The notes under the pieces were generated by a model. That model was not told where the DNA came from. It saw only the letters and a list, made by a program, of their open reading frames with translations, and did no database searches. A program made the position numbers and the translations under genes. Shown here piece by piece: positions 43,048-53,025 of a stretch of 64,000 nucleotides of DNA. Source of the DNA: Intestinibacter bartlettii (GTDB lineage Bacteria; Bacillota; Clostridia; Peptostreptococcales; Peptostreptococcaceae). The stretch lies in NCBI RefSeq assembly GCF_000154445.1, contig NZ_DS499563.1, one strand, 5' to 3'. Each line of letters begins with the position of its first letter. Positions within the stretch are counted from its first letter, which is position 1.

Positions 43048-43704
43048 TTATCCTATTTCAATCATTTTTCCATTTCTTGCATATATTATTTTTTCACATA
43101 CATTTGTAATGTGATCTCCTATTCTTTCTAAATATCTTGCTACAAATAGAAGTTTTACACCTTGATTTATATTTTGTTCTGGATTTTCATGCATAACTTT
43201 TAAGCAATCTTCTCTTACTTTATAATAAAGTATATCTATTTCATTATCTATTAAAGCTGTTTTATAAGCTAAATCAGCATCTTGATTTATAAAAGCTGAT
43301 TTTAGATTTTTAAACATTTCTAAACAGTAATTAGTCATCTTTGGTATATCGATTAATTGTTTTATATAATCCTCTCCACCTATTGACACAACTTCTGATG
43401 CTATATTTTCAGCATAATCTCCAATTCTCTCTAACTCAGCAGAAATATCTGATAATGCATATATTTCTCTTAAATCCTTTGCCATTGGTTGTTTTAATGC
43501 CATTAATTCTATACTTCTATCTCTTATATATTCTCTTAATATATCTATATCATCATCATCATCTATAACTCTTTTAGCTAAATCCATATCTTTATTTATC
43601 ATGCTGTTTACAGATAATTCAACTGCTCTTTCGCATTTATCCATCATTCTGTTTATATATTCTCTTAAAGTTTTTATACTCATTTCTAAATTTGTACTCG
43701 CCAT
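43048..43704 (-). CDS. phoU: Phosphate-signalling protein PhoU
   Basis: 218 aa, two three-helix PhoU repeats, each with a metal-binding E/D-X3-D signature (DISAELERIGDYAENIA and FVARYLERIGDHITNVCE). It links the Pst transporter to PhoR and restrains phosphate uptake. Last gene of pstSCAB-phoU, 53 nt after pstB, AAGGAG before the ATG. Confidence 0.95.
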   Translation of the reverse strand: MASTNLEMSIKTLREYINRMMDKCERAVELSVNSMINKDMDLAKRVIDDDDDIDILREYIRDRSIELMALKQPMAKDLREIYALSDISAELERIGDYAENIASEVVSIGGEDYIKQLIDIPKMTNYCLEMFKNLKSAFINQDADLAYKTALIDNEIDILYYKVREDCLKVMHENPEQNINQGVKLLFVARYLERIGDHITNVCEKIIYARNGKMIEIG

Positions 43705-43757
43705 TTTATATCTCCTTAAACTGTAATTATAATACTAAATTTATATATAATTAAATT

Positions 43758-44522
43758 CTAGCCGAATCTTCCTGTTATATAGTCCTCTGTACATTTATCG
43801 TGAGGAACTGTAAATATATCTTTAGTATTATTAAATTCTATTAATTCTCCGTTTAAGAAAAATCCTGTTTTATCAGAAATACGCGCCGCTTGTTGCATAT
43901 TATGCGTAACAATTACTATTGTGTATTGATTTTTTAATGTTGCCATTAATTCTTCTACTTTAGAAGTTGAGATTGGATCTAATGCTGATGTTGGTTCATC
44001 CATTAGTATAACGTCTGGTTTCATTGCTATTGTTCTAGCTATGCATACACGTTGTTGTTGACCACCTGATAAGCCTAGCGCTGGTGATTTTAATCTGTCT
44101 TTTACTTCATCCCAAATAGCAGCCCCTTTTAAACTTTCTTCTACTATTTTATCTAGTATTTTTTTATCTTTTATTCCTTGATTTCTTGGTCCATAAGCTA
44201 CATTGTCATATATACTCATTGGGAATAGATTTGCTTTTTGGAATACCATACCTACTCTTGTTCTAAGGCCTATAACATCATTAGTTGTAAGTATTTCTTC
44301 ATCATCCATATATATTTTTCCGTTGATTTTTACACAATCTATTAAATCATTCATTCTATTTAAACATCTTAAAAATGTTGATTTTCCACATCCTGATGGT
44401 CCAATTAATGCTGTTACTTCATTTTCTCTTATGTCCATGTTAATTCCCTTTAGAGCTTGTTTTTCTCCATAATACAAGTCTAAATCGTTAACTCTTATTT
44501 TAGTTTTATTTTCTGAATTCAT
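43758..44522 (-). CDS. pstB: Phosphate ABC transporter ATPase PstB
   Basis: 254 aa with Walker A GPSGCGKST, signature LSGGQQQR, Walker B ILMDEPTSALD and the PstB-specific CLNRMNDLI. Hydrolyses ATP to import phosphate through PstCA. 101 nt separate it from pstA, with no terminator. Confidence 0.96.
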   Translation of the reverse strand: MNSENKTKIRVNDLDLYYGEKQALKGINMDIRENEVTALIGPSGCGKSTFLRCLNRMNDLIDCVKINGKIYMDDEEILTTNDVIGLRTRVGMVFQKANLFPMSIYDNVAYGPRNQGIKDKKILDKIVEESLKGAAIWDEVKDRLKSPALGLSGGQQQRVCIARTIAMKPDVILMDEPTSALDPISTSKVEELMATLKNQYTIVIVTHNMQQAARISDKTGFFLNGELIEFNNTKDIFTVPHDKCTEDYITGRFG

Positions 44523-44623
44523 ATCACTAATCTCCTTATATATTTATCTTGTTGATATAACCCAAGATATTTTTCAATATATTTTAAATAAATTTTTCTT
44601 ATGTATCTTTTAAAATTTTAGTT

Positions 44624-45466
44624 TTAATAATTTGCTTTATTTAATTTCTTAGCTACTAATTTAGCAATTGTATTTAAAGCAAATACGATTACTATTAATA
44701 CTAACCCTACCCCACAAGCTGTTTGGATATCGCCAGTTTCTTTTGTTAATAAGTAAGCATGTACTGTAAGTGTTCTCGCGCTATCAAATACTGTAAGTGG
44801 CATTTTTGCAACTGTACCTGCAGTTAATAGTATTGCTGCTGATTCACCAATTACACGACCTATTGATAAGATCACACCAGAAAGTATTCCTGGGATTGCA
44901 CTTGGCAATATTACTTTATAAAGTGTTTGAAATTTAGTTGCCCCAAGTCCTAGAGATGCTTCTCTATAAGTATCTGGAACTGTTTTTAAAGCTTCTTCTG
45001 TTGAACGTATTATTGTTGGAAGTATTATAATTGCTACTGTTAACCCACCTGATAATATTGAATATTGTAATTTTAATGCTACAACAAAGAATATACCACC
45101 GAATAACCCATATACTATTGAAGGTATCCCTGCTAAACATTCTGTCGCAAATCTTATTACTCTAACAAGTTTTCCTTGTTTTGCATATTCTTGTAAGTAG
45201 ACTGCTGCCAAAATTCCTATTGGTGTTGCTACTAATATTGATACTAAAACCATATATACTGTTGTCATTATCATTGGAAGTATTCCGCCATTTCCACTTG
45301 CCGAATAATCTGCAAATAAAAAGTTTGGACTTATTTTTGCCATACCTTTTATAAATATAAATCCTACGATTACTACTAGTAATCCTACTGTAATAATTGC
45401 TGATAAATATACTAATGAAACTAATAAGTTATCTTTTTTCTTTCTCGCTTTCAAATTATTTTCCAT
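44624..45466 (-). CDS. pstA: Phosphate ABC transporter permease PstA
   Basis: 280 aa, six helices and the binding-protein-dependent permease loop EALKTVPDTYREASLGLGATKFQT. Its ATG touches the stop of pstC (shared base at 45466), so the two permeases are translationally coupled. Confidence 0.95.
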   Translation of the reverse strand: MENNLKARKKKDNLLVSLVYLSAIITVGLLVVIVGFIFIKGMAKISPNFLFADYSASGNGGILPMIMTTVYMVLVSILVATPIGILAAVYLQEYAKQGKLVRVIRFATECLAGIPSIVYGLFGGIFFVVALKLQYSILSGGLTVAIIILPTIIRSTEEALKTVPDTYREASLGLGATKFQTLYKVILPSAIPGILSGVILSIGRVIGESAAILLTAGTVAKMPLTVFDSARTLTVHAYLLTKETGDIQTACGVGLVLIVIVFALNTIAKLVAKKLNKANY

Positions 45467-46386
45467 TATCTATCAACTCCTTTAGAAGTTAATTTAGTTA
45501 ATACTAAATTTATAATTATTATGAATAAGAAAAGTACAACACCTGTTGCAAATAACATCTCTTGATGTGTTCCTGCTGCATATCCCATTTCAAGTGCTAT
45601 ATTTGTTGTAAGTGGTCTTGCACTGTCAAGTAATGATGTAGGCATTGCTGTTGAGTTACCTGCAACTAAGATTACTGCCATTGTTTCACCTAATGCTCTA
45701 CCTATTCCAAGTATTACCCCAGCTAATATTCCTGATTTAGCTGCTGGTACTGTAACTTTAAATATTGTTTCTATTTTTGATGCACCAAGTGCTAAAGATC
45801 CTTCTTTATATGCTTTTGGCACTGCTCTAATTGATGTTTCTGATAAAGATATTATTGTTGGGAGCATCATAATTGATAATACTATGATTACTGCTAATAA
45901 GCTTTGTCCTTTAGGAAGGCTTAATACTGTTTGTATGGCTGGAACTATTACTGCTAAACCAAATATACCGTAAAGTACTGATGGTATACCTGCTAAAAGT
46001 TCTACTGCTGTTGAAATTACTCTTGCATATTTCTTTGGACATATTTCAGCTATAAATATTGCTGCTAATATTCCTATTGGAACACCGATTATTAAAGCTC
46101 CTACTGTTGCTACCATTGATGTTACTATCATTGCCCCAATTCCAAATTCTTTAGAACTTGGTAACCATTCTGTTCCAAATATAAAATCTATAAATGAATA
46201 TCCTTCTGTTACAAAAGGCATTAAACCTTTATAAAACACAAACCCAATTATAAGCAATAAACTTATTACTGCTACAAAAGCACTTATCATAAATATTTTT
46301 TCTGTTATAAACTCAAGCACATATTTGCTTTTATTTTTATTAGATGAACTACTTTCTTTCACCTTAATTGATTCAGTATTTTCCAA
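45466..46386 (-). CDS. pstC: Phosphate ABC transporter permease PstC
   Basis: 306 aa, six helices, with the conserved coupling loop ETSIRAVPKAYKEGSLALGASK and GAMIVTSMVATVGALIIGVPIG. Forms the transmembrane channel with PstA. It follows pstS after an intercistronic hairpin. Confidence 0.95.
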   Translation of the reverse strand: MENTESIKVKESSSSNKNKSKYVLEFITEKIFMISAFVAVISLLLIIGFVFYKGLMPFVTEGYSFIDFIFGTEWLPSSKEFGIGAMIVTSMVATVGALIIGVPIGILAAIFIAEICPKKYARVISTAVELLAGIPSVLYGIFGLAVIVPAIQTVLSLPKGQSLLAVIIVLSIMMLPTIISLSETSIRAVPKAYKEGSLALGASKIETIFKVTVPAAKSGILAGVILGIGRALGETMAVILVAGNSTAMPTSLLDSARPLTTNIALEMGYAAGTHQEMLFATGVVLFLFIIIINLVLTKLTSKGVDR

Positions 46387-46409
46387 TGTAAGCTCCTCCT
46401 TTTTAAAAT

Positions 46410-46438
46410 ACTAGGCTATCTCTAAGAGACAGCCTAGT
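46410..46438 (-). repeat. Intercistronic hairpin between pstS and pstC
   Basis: ACTAGGCTGTCT pairs with AGATAGCCTAGT on the minus strand (12 bp with one G-U pair, 5-nt loop), with no T-run after it. Most likely it stabilises the 3' end of pstS mRNA so that more binding protein than permease is made. Confidence 0.6.
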
Positions 46439-46475
46439 AAAAACTATCTAAAATATTAATTATTTACTATTTTTA

Positions 46476-47321
46476 TTATTTTTGGTTAACACTCATGAAA
46501 CCTTCTTTTTCTATTGTTTTTTGACCGTCATCACTTAATACATAATCTATGAAAGATTTTGCATCACCAGTTGCATCACCTTTAGTTACTAATAAGAATG
46601 GTCTTGATATTGGATATTTTTTATTATAAACATTTTCTTCTTTTGGTTCTACACCACCGATTTTAACTGAGTTTATAGAGTCATCTAAGTATCCAAATGA
46701 GATATATCCTATTGCATTTTCATTTCCTTGAACAGTTGTTTTTATATTTCCTGAACCATCAGATATTTGAGCATTTGAAGTTAAATCTCCTGATTCAAAT
46801 CCTACGATTTCTTGGAAACCATCTCTTGTTCCTGAACCATCTTCTCTTGATACAACAACTATATCTGCATCATTTCCGCCAACTTCTTTCCAGTTAGTTA
46901 TTTTACCTGTGTATATATCTTTTACTTGATCTAATGTTAAATCTTTTACTTTATTTGCTGAGTTTGTTATTACTGCTATACCATCTATTGCTATTTGATA
47001 TTCTTTTAATTCTGATTTTTCTTCATCCTTTAAATCCCTTGATGACATTCCTATTTGTGAAGTTCCATCGATTGTATTTGTTATACCTGCTGATGAACCT
47101 ACTTGTTGAACTTCTATTGTTGTTCCTTCATTTGCTTTTTGATAATCTTCTGCTAAAATTTCCATTGTTGGACCTACTGAAGTTGAACCTGATATTGTGA
47201 TTTTGCTTGAATCACTACTTCCTGAACCTGAATTTGATGCTCCTCCTGCACTACACCCTACAAGTGAGCCTACTAGTAAAGTCCCTGTTAAAATTGCCAC
47301 TAATCTTTTTTTGTTAAACAT
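46476..47321 (-). CDS. pstS: Phosphate-binding lipoprotein PstS
   Basis: 281 aa. Lipobox LVGC with the lipidated Cys23, a Ser/Gly-rich linker, then the phosphate-binding domain (ISGSTSVGPTMEILAEDY, GSSAGITN, SREDGSGTRDGF with the Ser-Gly-Thr phosphate ligands). First gene of the pst operon, with GGAGG before the ATG and a PHO box upstream. Anchored to the outer face of the membrane. Confidence 0.95.
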   Translation of the reverse strand: MFNKKRLVAILTGTLLVGSLVGCSAGGASNSGSGSSDSSKITISGSTSVGPTMEILAEDYQKANEGTTIEVQQVGSSAGITNTIDGTSQIGMSSRDLKDEEKSELKEYQIAIDGIAVITNSANKVKDLTLDQVKDIYTGKITNWKEVGGNDADIVVVSREDGSGTRDGFQEIVGFESGDLTSNAQISDGSGNIKTTVQGNENAIGYISFGYLDDSINSVKIGGVEPKEENVYNKKYPISRPFLLVTKGDATGDAKSFIDYVLSDDGQKTIEKEGFMSVNQK

Positions 47322-47480
47322 CTTTCTTCCTCCAATATGTTTTAAAATTTTATTTTTAATACCCTTATAATGTTCTTTCTTATTCGCTTTAAAGCTTGCG
47401 GCTTGGCAACTTATCTTTATCTTTCTGCCTCCCCTTTACACTTTATATAGTACATAACACGTCTTAAGCGTTTATTAAGT
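47322..47480 (-). other. pstS 5' leader with possible secondary structure
   Basis: On the minus strand GGCA..TTGCC and AAGC..GCTT stems can form in a purine-rich stretch with GCCAAGCCGCAAGC at 47385-47410. No known riboswitch class fits. The rest of the leader is unremarkable. Confidence 0.3.
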
Positions 47481-47487
47481 GTAAGTT

Positions 47488-47520
47488 ATTATAAAGTTAA
47501 GTATGTTAATTTAATGTTAA
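47488..47520 (-). promoter_or_regulatory. PHO box and -10 of pstS
   Basis: Minus-strand hexamers TTAACA (47515-47520), TTAACA (47504-47509) and TTAACT (47495-47500), spaced 5 and 3 nt, followed by -10 TATAAT (47488-47493). The repeats replace the -35, the classic PhoP-activated layout. Confidence 0.8.
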
Positions 47521-47555
47521 TCTGAAAATTCTAAAAATAATATGATTTTAGGCAT

Positions 47556-47583
47556 TAAAAAAGACGACTTTTAGTCGTCTTTT
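47556..47583 (-). terminator. Terminator of ppk-phoP-phoR
   Basis: AAAAGACGACT pairs perfectly with AGTCGTCTTTT (11 bp, 3-nt loop), then TTTAAT on the minus strand. Confidence 0.9.
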
Positions 47584-47599
47584 CTATAAATATTAAATT

Positions 47600-48907
47600 T
47601 TAACTTACTTTTTTAGCTAATTCCGTATTAAACGGTAATTCTATTATAAATTTACTTCCTACTCCTAATTCACTTTCTACTTTTATATTTCCATTTAATG
47701 CTTTTACCATATGTTTTGTTATTGCAAGACCAAGACCTGTTCCTCCAACACTTCTACTTCTCGCTTTATCAACTCGATAAAAACGTTCGAAAATTCTTTC
47801 TATATCTTCTTGCGGTATTCCTATTCCATTGTCTTTAACTTCAATAAATACTTTTTTAGCTTTTATATATTGTTTTATATTTACACTTCCATTTTCGCCT
47901 GTATATTTTATAGCATTTGAAATTATATTTAGAAGTATTTGTCTTATATAACCTGAGTACTCCCATAAATCTATATATTTATTCTTAAACTCATATTTTA
48001 CTTTTATATTTTTCTTCTTAGCGATATAGTTTACTACTTCGTGTACTTCTTCAAAAACTTCAAATAAGTCTACTTTTTCCACTTTCTTTTTAGTTTTATT
48101 TTCGATAGTTGACAACAGTAAGATATCATCTATTAATCTAGTTAATCTAGTTGCTTCATTTTCTATTATAGTTAAAAACCTATTTTTAGTATCATCATCT
48201 AAATTATCCGTCATCTTTAAAGTTTCTACAAAACCCTTTATAGATGTAATTGGTGTCTTTAATTCATGGCTGACATTTGCCACAAACTCTTTTCTCATAT
48301 TTTCTAATTTTACATATTCTGTAACATTTTCAATATTTATAATAAATCCTATTACTGCATCTGTATCTTCAAAATGAACTGGATCTATCTTTATTTTATA
48401 AATAGTGTCTTTACTTATATTTTTTTGAATAACTGTGCTATTTTCACCAGACATATTATATATAATGCTATCTAAAACAATTTGATTTTGTATAAATTGT
48501 CTTATATTCTTGCCTTCTGGTATAAGCTTTTGATTTCCATCAACCATTATTTTAGCCAAATCATTAATAAGAAGAATTTTTCCTTTTGTATCAATTGCTA
48601 AAATCCCATGAGACACACTCTGCATAATTGATTTTAACTGCATATTCTTATCTGTAATATCTTTTATAGTAATATTTATTGTGTCTATCATAGAATTAAA
48701 ATTATTCGCAAATACTCCTATTTCTCCTGACATTTGTCCTTTAACTCTACTGTCAAACTGTTTATTACTTATATCTTTCGAAACTTTCATAAATTCTTTC
48801 AAATACGACCTTAAGCTAATACTATATTTAACTAAAATTATAGTTGCAATCGATAAAATTAATATTATAAAAATATACAAGCCATTCAAAAACTGTGCCT
48901 CTTGCAT
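47600..48907 (-). CDS. phoR: Phosphate-regulon sensor histidine kinase PhoR
   Basis: 435 aa. One N-terminal membrane helix (FIILILSIATIILVKYSI), HAMP, PAS (about 95-205), HisKA with the phosphorylated His in VANVSHELKTPITS, and HATPase_c with NAIKY, DNGIGI and GGTGLGLAI. It lacks the large extracytoplasmic domain of Bacillus PhoR, as in E. coli, which suggests it reads phosphate status through PstSCAB-PhoU. The ATG at 48907 follows GAGGTG; the GTG at 48916 lies within that site. It follows phoP by 54 nt. Confidence 0.93.
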   Translation of the reverse strand: MQEAQFLNGLYIFIILILSIATIILVKYSISLRSYLKEFMKVSKDISNKQFDSRVKGQMSGEIGVFANNFNSMIDTINITIKDITDKNMQLKSIMQSVSHGILAIDTKGKILLINDLAKIMVDGNQKLIPEGKNIRQFIQNQIVLDSIIYNMSGENSTVIQKNISKDTIYKIKIDPVHFEDTDAVIGFIINIENVTEYVKLENMRKEFVANVSHELKTPITSIKGFVETLKMTDNLDDDTKNRFLTIIENEATRLTRLIDDILLLSTIENKTKKKVEKVDLFEVFEEVHEVVNYIAKKKNIKVKYEFKNKYIDLWEYSGYIRQILLNIISNAIKYTGENGSVNIKQYIKAKKVFIEVKDNGIGIPQEDIERIFERFYRVDKARSRSVGGTGLGLAITKHMVKALNGNIKVESELGVGSKFIIELPFNTELAKKVS

Positions 48908-48961
48908 TTTTTTCACCTCAAAATTATTTAATTTTATTTTATTATACTCACTTTATATTAC

Positions 48962-49642
48962 TTATTTTATTTTGTATCCCACGCCTCTTACAGTTTCTAT
49001 TAATTTACTGTCATTATCGCCGATTTTTTTTCTTAAATGTCTTATATGAACATCTAGTGTTCTAGTTTCTCCGTAATAATCATAGCCCCAAATTTTATCT
49101 AATAAAAATGTTCTAGTTAAGACATTGCCTTTATTTTCAATTAATAATTTTAATATTTGGAATTCTTTTAATGTAAGTTCTATTTCTTGCCCATTTTTAG
49201 TTACTATATGTTTATTTACATTTACTTGTATATCATCAGCTTTTAATACTTCAATCTTTTCATTTGAAGTGTATTTGTATCTTCTAAGTACTGATGTTAT
49301 TCTCGCCAAAACTTCCTTTACACTAAATGGCTTTGTTATGTAGTCATCTGCCCCATCTTCTAATCCCTCTAATTTGTCTTCCTCCATATTTTTTGCAGTT
49401 AACATTATTACCGGAATTTGCTCTAAAGTTTCATCAGATCTTATTTTCTTTAATAAATCTATCCCACTTATATTTGGAAGCATCCAATCTAAAAGAATTA
49501 AATCTGGTTGGAATTCTTTTGTCTTCAAATATCCATCAAATCCATCATATGAATAATCTACTTTATATCCATTATTTTCGAGATTGAATTTTAACAATTC
49601 TACTATATGTATCTCATCATCTATAATTAATATTTTCTTCAT
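48962..49642 (-). CDS. phoP: Phosphate-regulon response regulator PhoP (PhoB)
   Basis: 226 aa OmpR-family regulator: receiver with Asp8/Asp9, phospho-acceptor Asp52 (LILLDWMLP) and Lys in TKPFS; C-terminal winged helix ending TRTLDVHIRHLRKKIGDN and VRGVGYKI. It should bind the PHO boxes upstream of pstS and ppk. It lies 9 nt after ppk. Confidence 0.94.
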   Translation of the reverse strand: MKKILIIDDEIHIVELLKFNLENNGYKVDYSYDGFDGYLKTKEFQPDLILLDWMLPNISGIDLLKKIRSDETLEQIPVIMLTAKNMEEDKLEGLEDGADDYITKPFSVKEVLARITSVLRRYKYTSNEKIEVLKADDIQVNVNKHIVTKNGQEIELTLKEFQILKLLIENKGNVLTRTFLLDKIWGYDYYGETRTLDVHIRHLRKKIGDNDSKLIETVRGVGYKIK

Positions 49643-49651
49643 AAAGCCCTC

Positions 49652-51769
49652 CTATTTTACCATTGGAATTATAATTGTTTGGCTAAACTCTTTTTCTAAA
49701 TTTTTATTTTTATTATGAGTAAACTTAACTAACTCCTCTTGAGCGTTAACTCTTTTTTCATTTTCTTTTATATTATTAAGTTTATAAGAACCATCGCTTT
49801 GTAATATCTTTGCCTTTACATTATCTTTCAAATATAAATCTAATATTTCTTTTATTTCTTGTTGAATGTCACTATCTTCTACTATTCCCATAGTTTCAAC
49901 TCTTTTATTTAAATTTCTATACATCCAATCCCCACTTGATATATATATTTCTTCTTTTCCATCGTTATAAAAATAGTATATTCTACTATGTTCAAGATAT
50001 CTACCTACAATGCTTCTAACTTTTATATTTTCGCTTAATCCTTTTATTCCTGGTTTTAAACAACATATACCTCTAACTATTAATTCTATCTCTACTCCTG
50101 CTTGAGATGCTGCATAAAGTTCTGTTGTTATGCTTTTATCCAAAAGGGAATTCATCTTTGCTATTATCTTTGCTTTTTTACCTTGTTTCGCATTTTGTGT
50201 TTCTCTTCTTATCATCTCTTCAAACTTATTTCTAAAACCGTATGGAGCTATAGTTATCTTTTTCATATCATTTGGTGCTGCATATCCAGACAACATATTA
50301 AATAATATCGATGCATCTGCGCCAAAGGTTTCATCGGCTGTAAGTATGCCCATATCTGTATAGAATTTTGCTGTTACATCATTATAGTTTCCTGTTCCAA
50401 AGTGGACATATCTTTTTATCTTGTCTTTTTCTTTTCTGACAATTAATAATATTTTACAATGTGTTTTTAGTCCTATCACACCATAAATGACATGACATCC
50501 TGCTTTTTCAAGCTTTTTAGCCCAAGTTATATTATTTTCTTCATCAAATCTAGCTTTTAATTCAACTAATACTGTTACTTGCTTTCCTTTTTCAGCAGCT
50601 TTAGTCAATGCTTCTATTATTGGAGAATTGCCACTAACTCTATATAGTGTTTGTTTAATTGCCAAGACATTTGGGTCTTCTGCAGCTTTTTTTATCATAT
50701 CTACTATAATATCAAAAGATTCATAAGGATGGTGAACAAATATATCTTTTTCTTTTATATATCCAAAAATATCTGTTCTGTGAGGTATTTTTATATTATC
50801 TACTTTTACTTTTTCATATTTTAAATCATCGAATCCATTTAAAGAACCTAATTTATTTAAAAATGTAAAATCTATTACCCCATTTGTTTTAAATATGTAC
50901 TGTTCATCTATCTCTATTTCATCGACTATTATATTTAATATTTTGTTGAAATATTCGTTATTAGGTCCTGTTTCTATTTCTAGTCTTACAGCATCTCCCC
51001 ATTTTCTTTGTTTTAAAGATTCCTCCATAGTTTCCAATAAATCGATTGTGTCTTCTTCATCAACTTCTAAATCTGCATCTTTTGTTATTCTATAAGAACA
51101 ACTATATAAAACCTCATGATTGCTAAATAATTTATATAATTTTGATTTTATTACATCTTCTAATAATACAAAGTCGACCCTATCTTCATCAGTTGGTATT
51201 TTTATTAATCTGCTTAAAACTGATGGAACTTGTATTGTACCAAATATATGTGCATTACTATTTTGTGTTTTTAACAATGCAGCTATATTCAAAGTTTTGT
51301 TCAACAATAACGGAAAAGGACGTGCTGAATCTATTACCATAGGTGTTAAAACTGGGTATATTTCTCTTTCATAATAATCATCTATATAACGTTTTGATTT
51401 ATCACACAAATTTTTATACTTATGAACTTTTATATTTTTTAATGATAATAATCTTGTAAGTTCATTATAACACTTATACTGTTCTTCTAGTAAAAATCTA
51501 ACTTTTTTTATTATTTTATCTAACTGTGTTTTTGGTGTCATTCCAGCCATATCAACAGTTTTAATACCTTGTTTATATTTTCTTAACAGTGAAGCTACTC
51601 TAACCATAAAAAATTCATCTAAATTTGAATTAAAGATTGATAAAAACTTTACCCTTTCTAGTAATGGATTTTCTTCATTGTGAGCTTCATCTAATACTCT
51701 TTTATTAAATTCTAACCAACTTAATTCTCTATTGAAAAAGTTTTGTGGATAATCATATATTTTATTCAT
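49652..51769 (-). CDS. ppk1: Polyphosphate kinase 1
   Basis: 705 aa. Makes polyphosphate reversibly from ATP. The PPK1 start (YDYPQNFFNRELSWLEFNKRV), the catalytic His in VHFGTGNYND, and the second His in LEHSRIYYFYN with the SSGDWMYRNL block are all present. The frame opens at a TTG at 51838 but without an SD; GGAG lies before the ATG at 51769, which fits the family N-terminus. First gene of ppk-phoP-phoR. Confidence 0.95.
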   Translation of the reverse strand: MNKIYDYPQNFFNRELSWLEFNKRVLDEAHNEENPLLERVKFLSIFNSNLDEFFMVRVASLLRKYKQGIKTVDMAGMTPKTQLDKIIKKVRFLLEEQYKCYNELTRLLSLKNIKVHKYKNLCDKSKRYIDDYYEREIYPVLTPMVIDSARPFPLLLNKTLNIAALLKTQNSNAHIFGTIQVPSVLSRLIKIPTDEDRVDFVLLEDVIKSKLYKLFSNHEVLYSCSYRITKDADLEVDEEDTIDLLETMEESLKQRKWGDAVRLEIETGPNNEYFNKILNIIVDEIEIDEQYIFKTNGVIDFTFLNKLGSLNGFDDLKYEKVKVDNIKIPHRTDIFGYIKEKDIFVHHPYESFDIIVDMIKKAAEDPNVLAIKQTLYRVSGNSPIIEALTKAAEKGKQVTVLVELKARFDEENNITWAKKLEKAGCHVIYGVIGLKTHCKILLIVRKEKDKIKRYVHFGTGNYNDVTAKFYTDMGILTADETFGADASILFNMLSGYAAPNDMKKITIAPYGFRNKFEEMIRRETQNAKQGKKAKIIAKMNSLLDKSITTELYAASQAGVEIELIVRGICCLKPGIKGLSENIKVRSIVGRYLEHSRIYYFYNDGKEEIYISSGDWMYRNLNKRVETMGIVEDSDIQQEIKEILDLYLKDNVKAKILQSDGSYKLNNIKENEKRVNAQEELVKFTHNKNKNLEKEFSQTIIIPMVK

Positions 51770-51917
51770 TTCTAATATTTCTCCATTTCTATAATTAATA
51801 TTATGAATTAAGAAATCTTCGCTATAAATACTTTCCAATGTGATTTTTTAATGTCTTTTATAAAAAATTTCTTAATATTATAGTATCATTCTAAAAGAAG
51901 GACTCATCTTATTTTTC

Positions 51918-51943
51918 TGTAAAGTATGTTATGTTTATGTAAA
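51918..51943 (-). promoter_or_regulatory. PHO box of ppk-phoP-phoR
   Basis: Minus-strand hexamers TTTACA (51938-51943), ATAACA (51927-51932) and TTTACA (51918-51923), spaced 5 and 3 nt, with the same TAC spacer as the pstS box. It predicts that PhoP controls ppk and its own gene. Confidence 0.75.
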
Positions 51944-52029
51944 AACATGTCACAATACATCATATTTTGTTATTATTACTGATATACTTTAAGTAAAATT
52001 AACATTAACAGATTTAAGGGGGTATAAAT

Positions 52030-52950
52030 TTGAATCGAGTTGCAATTATAGATATAGGATCTAATTCGCTAAAATTAATAATTTCTGATATTTATGATAA
52101 TAAATTTTTTCAAATATCTTATGAGAAAAAAACAAAACTTAGACTTAGTAATTATAAAACTAGAGCTAATGATATAACTGCTCTTGGTATAAAAAAATTA
52201 ACTTCTTCTTTAGAAGAAATGAAAAAAATTTGTACACTTTATAGATGTAATAGAATTATTGCTGTGGCAACAGAAACACTTAGAAAATCCCGTAATGGGG
52301 AAGCTATTATAGAGTCTTTAAAAGAATCTTTAAATTTAGATATAAAAATTATAAATGGAAAACAAGAAGCTTACTACGGATTTGTATCTTCTGTAAATTC
52401 TACAAATTTAAGAGATTTTATTCAGATAGATATTGGCGGTTCTAGTGCTGAAATAGTCTTAGTAAAAGATAAAAAATTGATTAAATCAGTAAGCCTTCCT
52501 TATGGTAGTATCCCAAATACAAATAATTTCAATTTATTAAATAAAGTTTCACAAGAGGATGAAGATAAGTTTAAAAAAACTATATTTAAAGAATTTGATA
52601 AATATCCTTGGATAAAAGAAAATAAAAATCTTCCTATCATAGGCATAGGTGGTTCTGTTAGATGTATTGAAAAAATTCTTAGAAATCATGCTTTCGATGA
52701 TATAGATATTTTAGTTGATTACTATATGATTTCATATAGTAATATAAATAGCTTATTTAATATAGTAAAAAAATTAAATTTAGATCAAAAAAGAGAGATT
52801 AAAGGAATGTCTTCTAATAGGGCTGATATATTTATGGGGTGTCTAATTTTAATAAAATACTTAATGCTATATATTAATTCCGACAAGCTTTCGATAAGTA
52901 AGTTTGGAATTAGAGAAGGAATTTTATTTGAATATGCTGAAAGTTTATAA
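52030..52950 (+). CDS. ppx: Exopolyphosphatase/GppA-family phosphatase (Ppx)
   Basis: 306 aa of the actin-like ASKHA fold: VAIIDIGSNSLKLIISD (phosphate 1), TETLRKSRNGEA, IDIGGSSAEIVLV (phosphate 2) and GIGGSVRCIEKI. Degrades polyphosphate or pppGpp from the end. It starts with TTG, 7 nt after AAGGGGG. Divergent from ppk, so synthesis and breakdown sit back to back. The length matches the short two-domain form. Confidence 0.92.
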   Translation: MNRVAIIDIGSNSLKLIISDIYDNKFFQISYEKKTKLRLSNYKTRANDITALGIKKLTSSLEEMKKICTLYRCNRIIAVATETLRKSRNGEAIIESLKESLNLDIKIINGKQEAYYGFVSSVNSTNLRDFIQIDIGGSSAEIVLVKDKKLIKSVSLPYGSIPNTNNFNLLNKVSQEDEDKFKKTIFKEFDKYPWIKENKNLPIIGIGGSVRCIEKILRNHAFDDIDILVDYYMISYSNINSLFNIVKKLNLDQKREIKGMSSNRADIFMGCLILIKYLMLYINSDKLSISKFGIREGILFEYAESL

Positions 52951-52960
52951 TCAAAAAATT

Positions 52961-53009
52961 AAAAAAGGAAGTATCAAGTTTGATTTACTCTACTTTGATA
53001 CTTCCTTTT
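52961..53009. terminator. Bidirectional terminator
   Basis: AAAAGGAAGTATCAA pairs with TTGATACTTCCTTTT (15 bp) between convergent ppx and metQ. Confidence 0.85.
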
Positions 53010-53025
53010 CAATTATTAATTTTTA

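Noticed and set aside
46697..47200. Plus-strand open frames opposite pstS
   Set aside because: They are Leu-rich mirror frames of an AT-rich gene, without SD sequences or family motifs.
51999..52010. TTAACATTAACA before ppx as a PHO box
   Set aside because: The hexamers are adjacent without the 5-nt spacing seen at pstS and ppk, and lie too close to the start codon.
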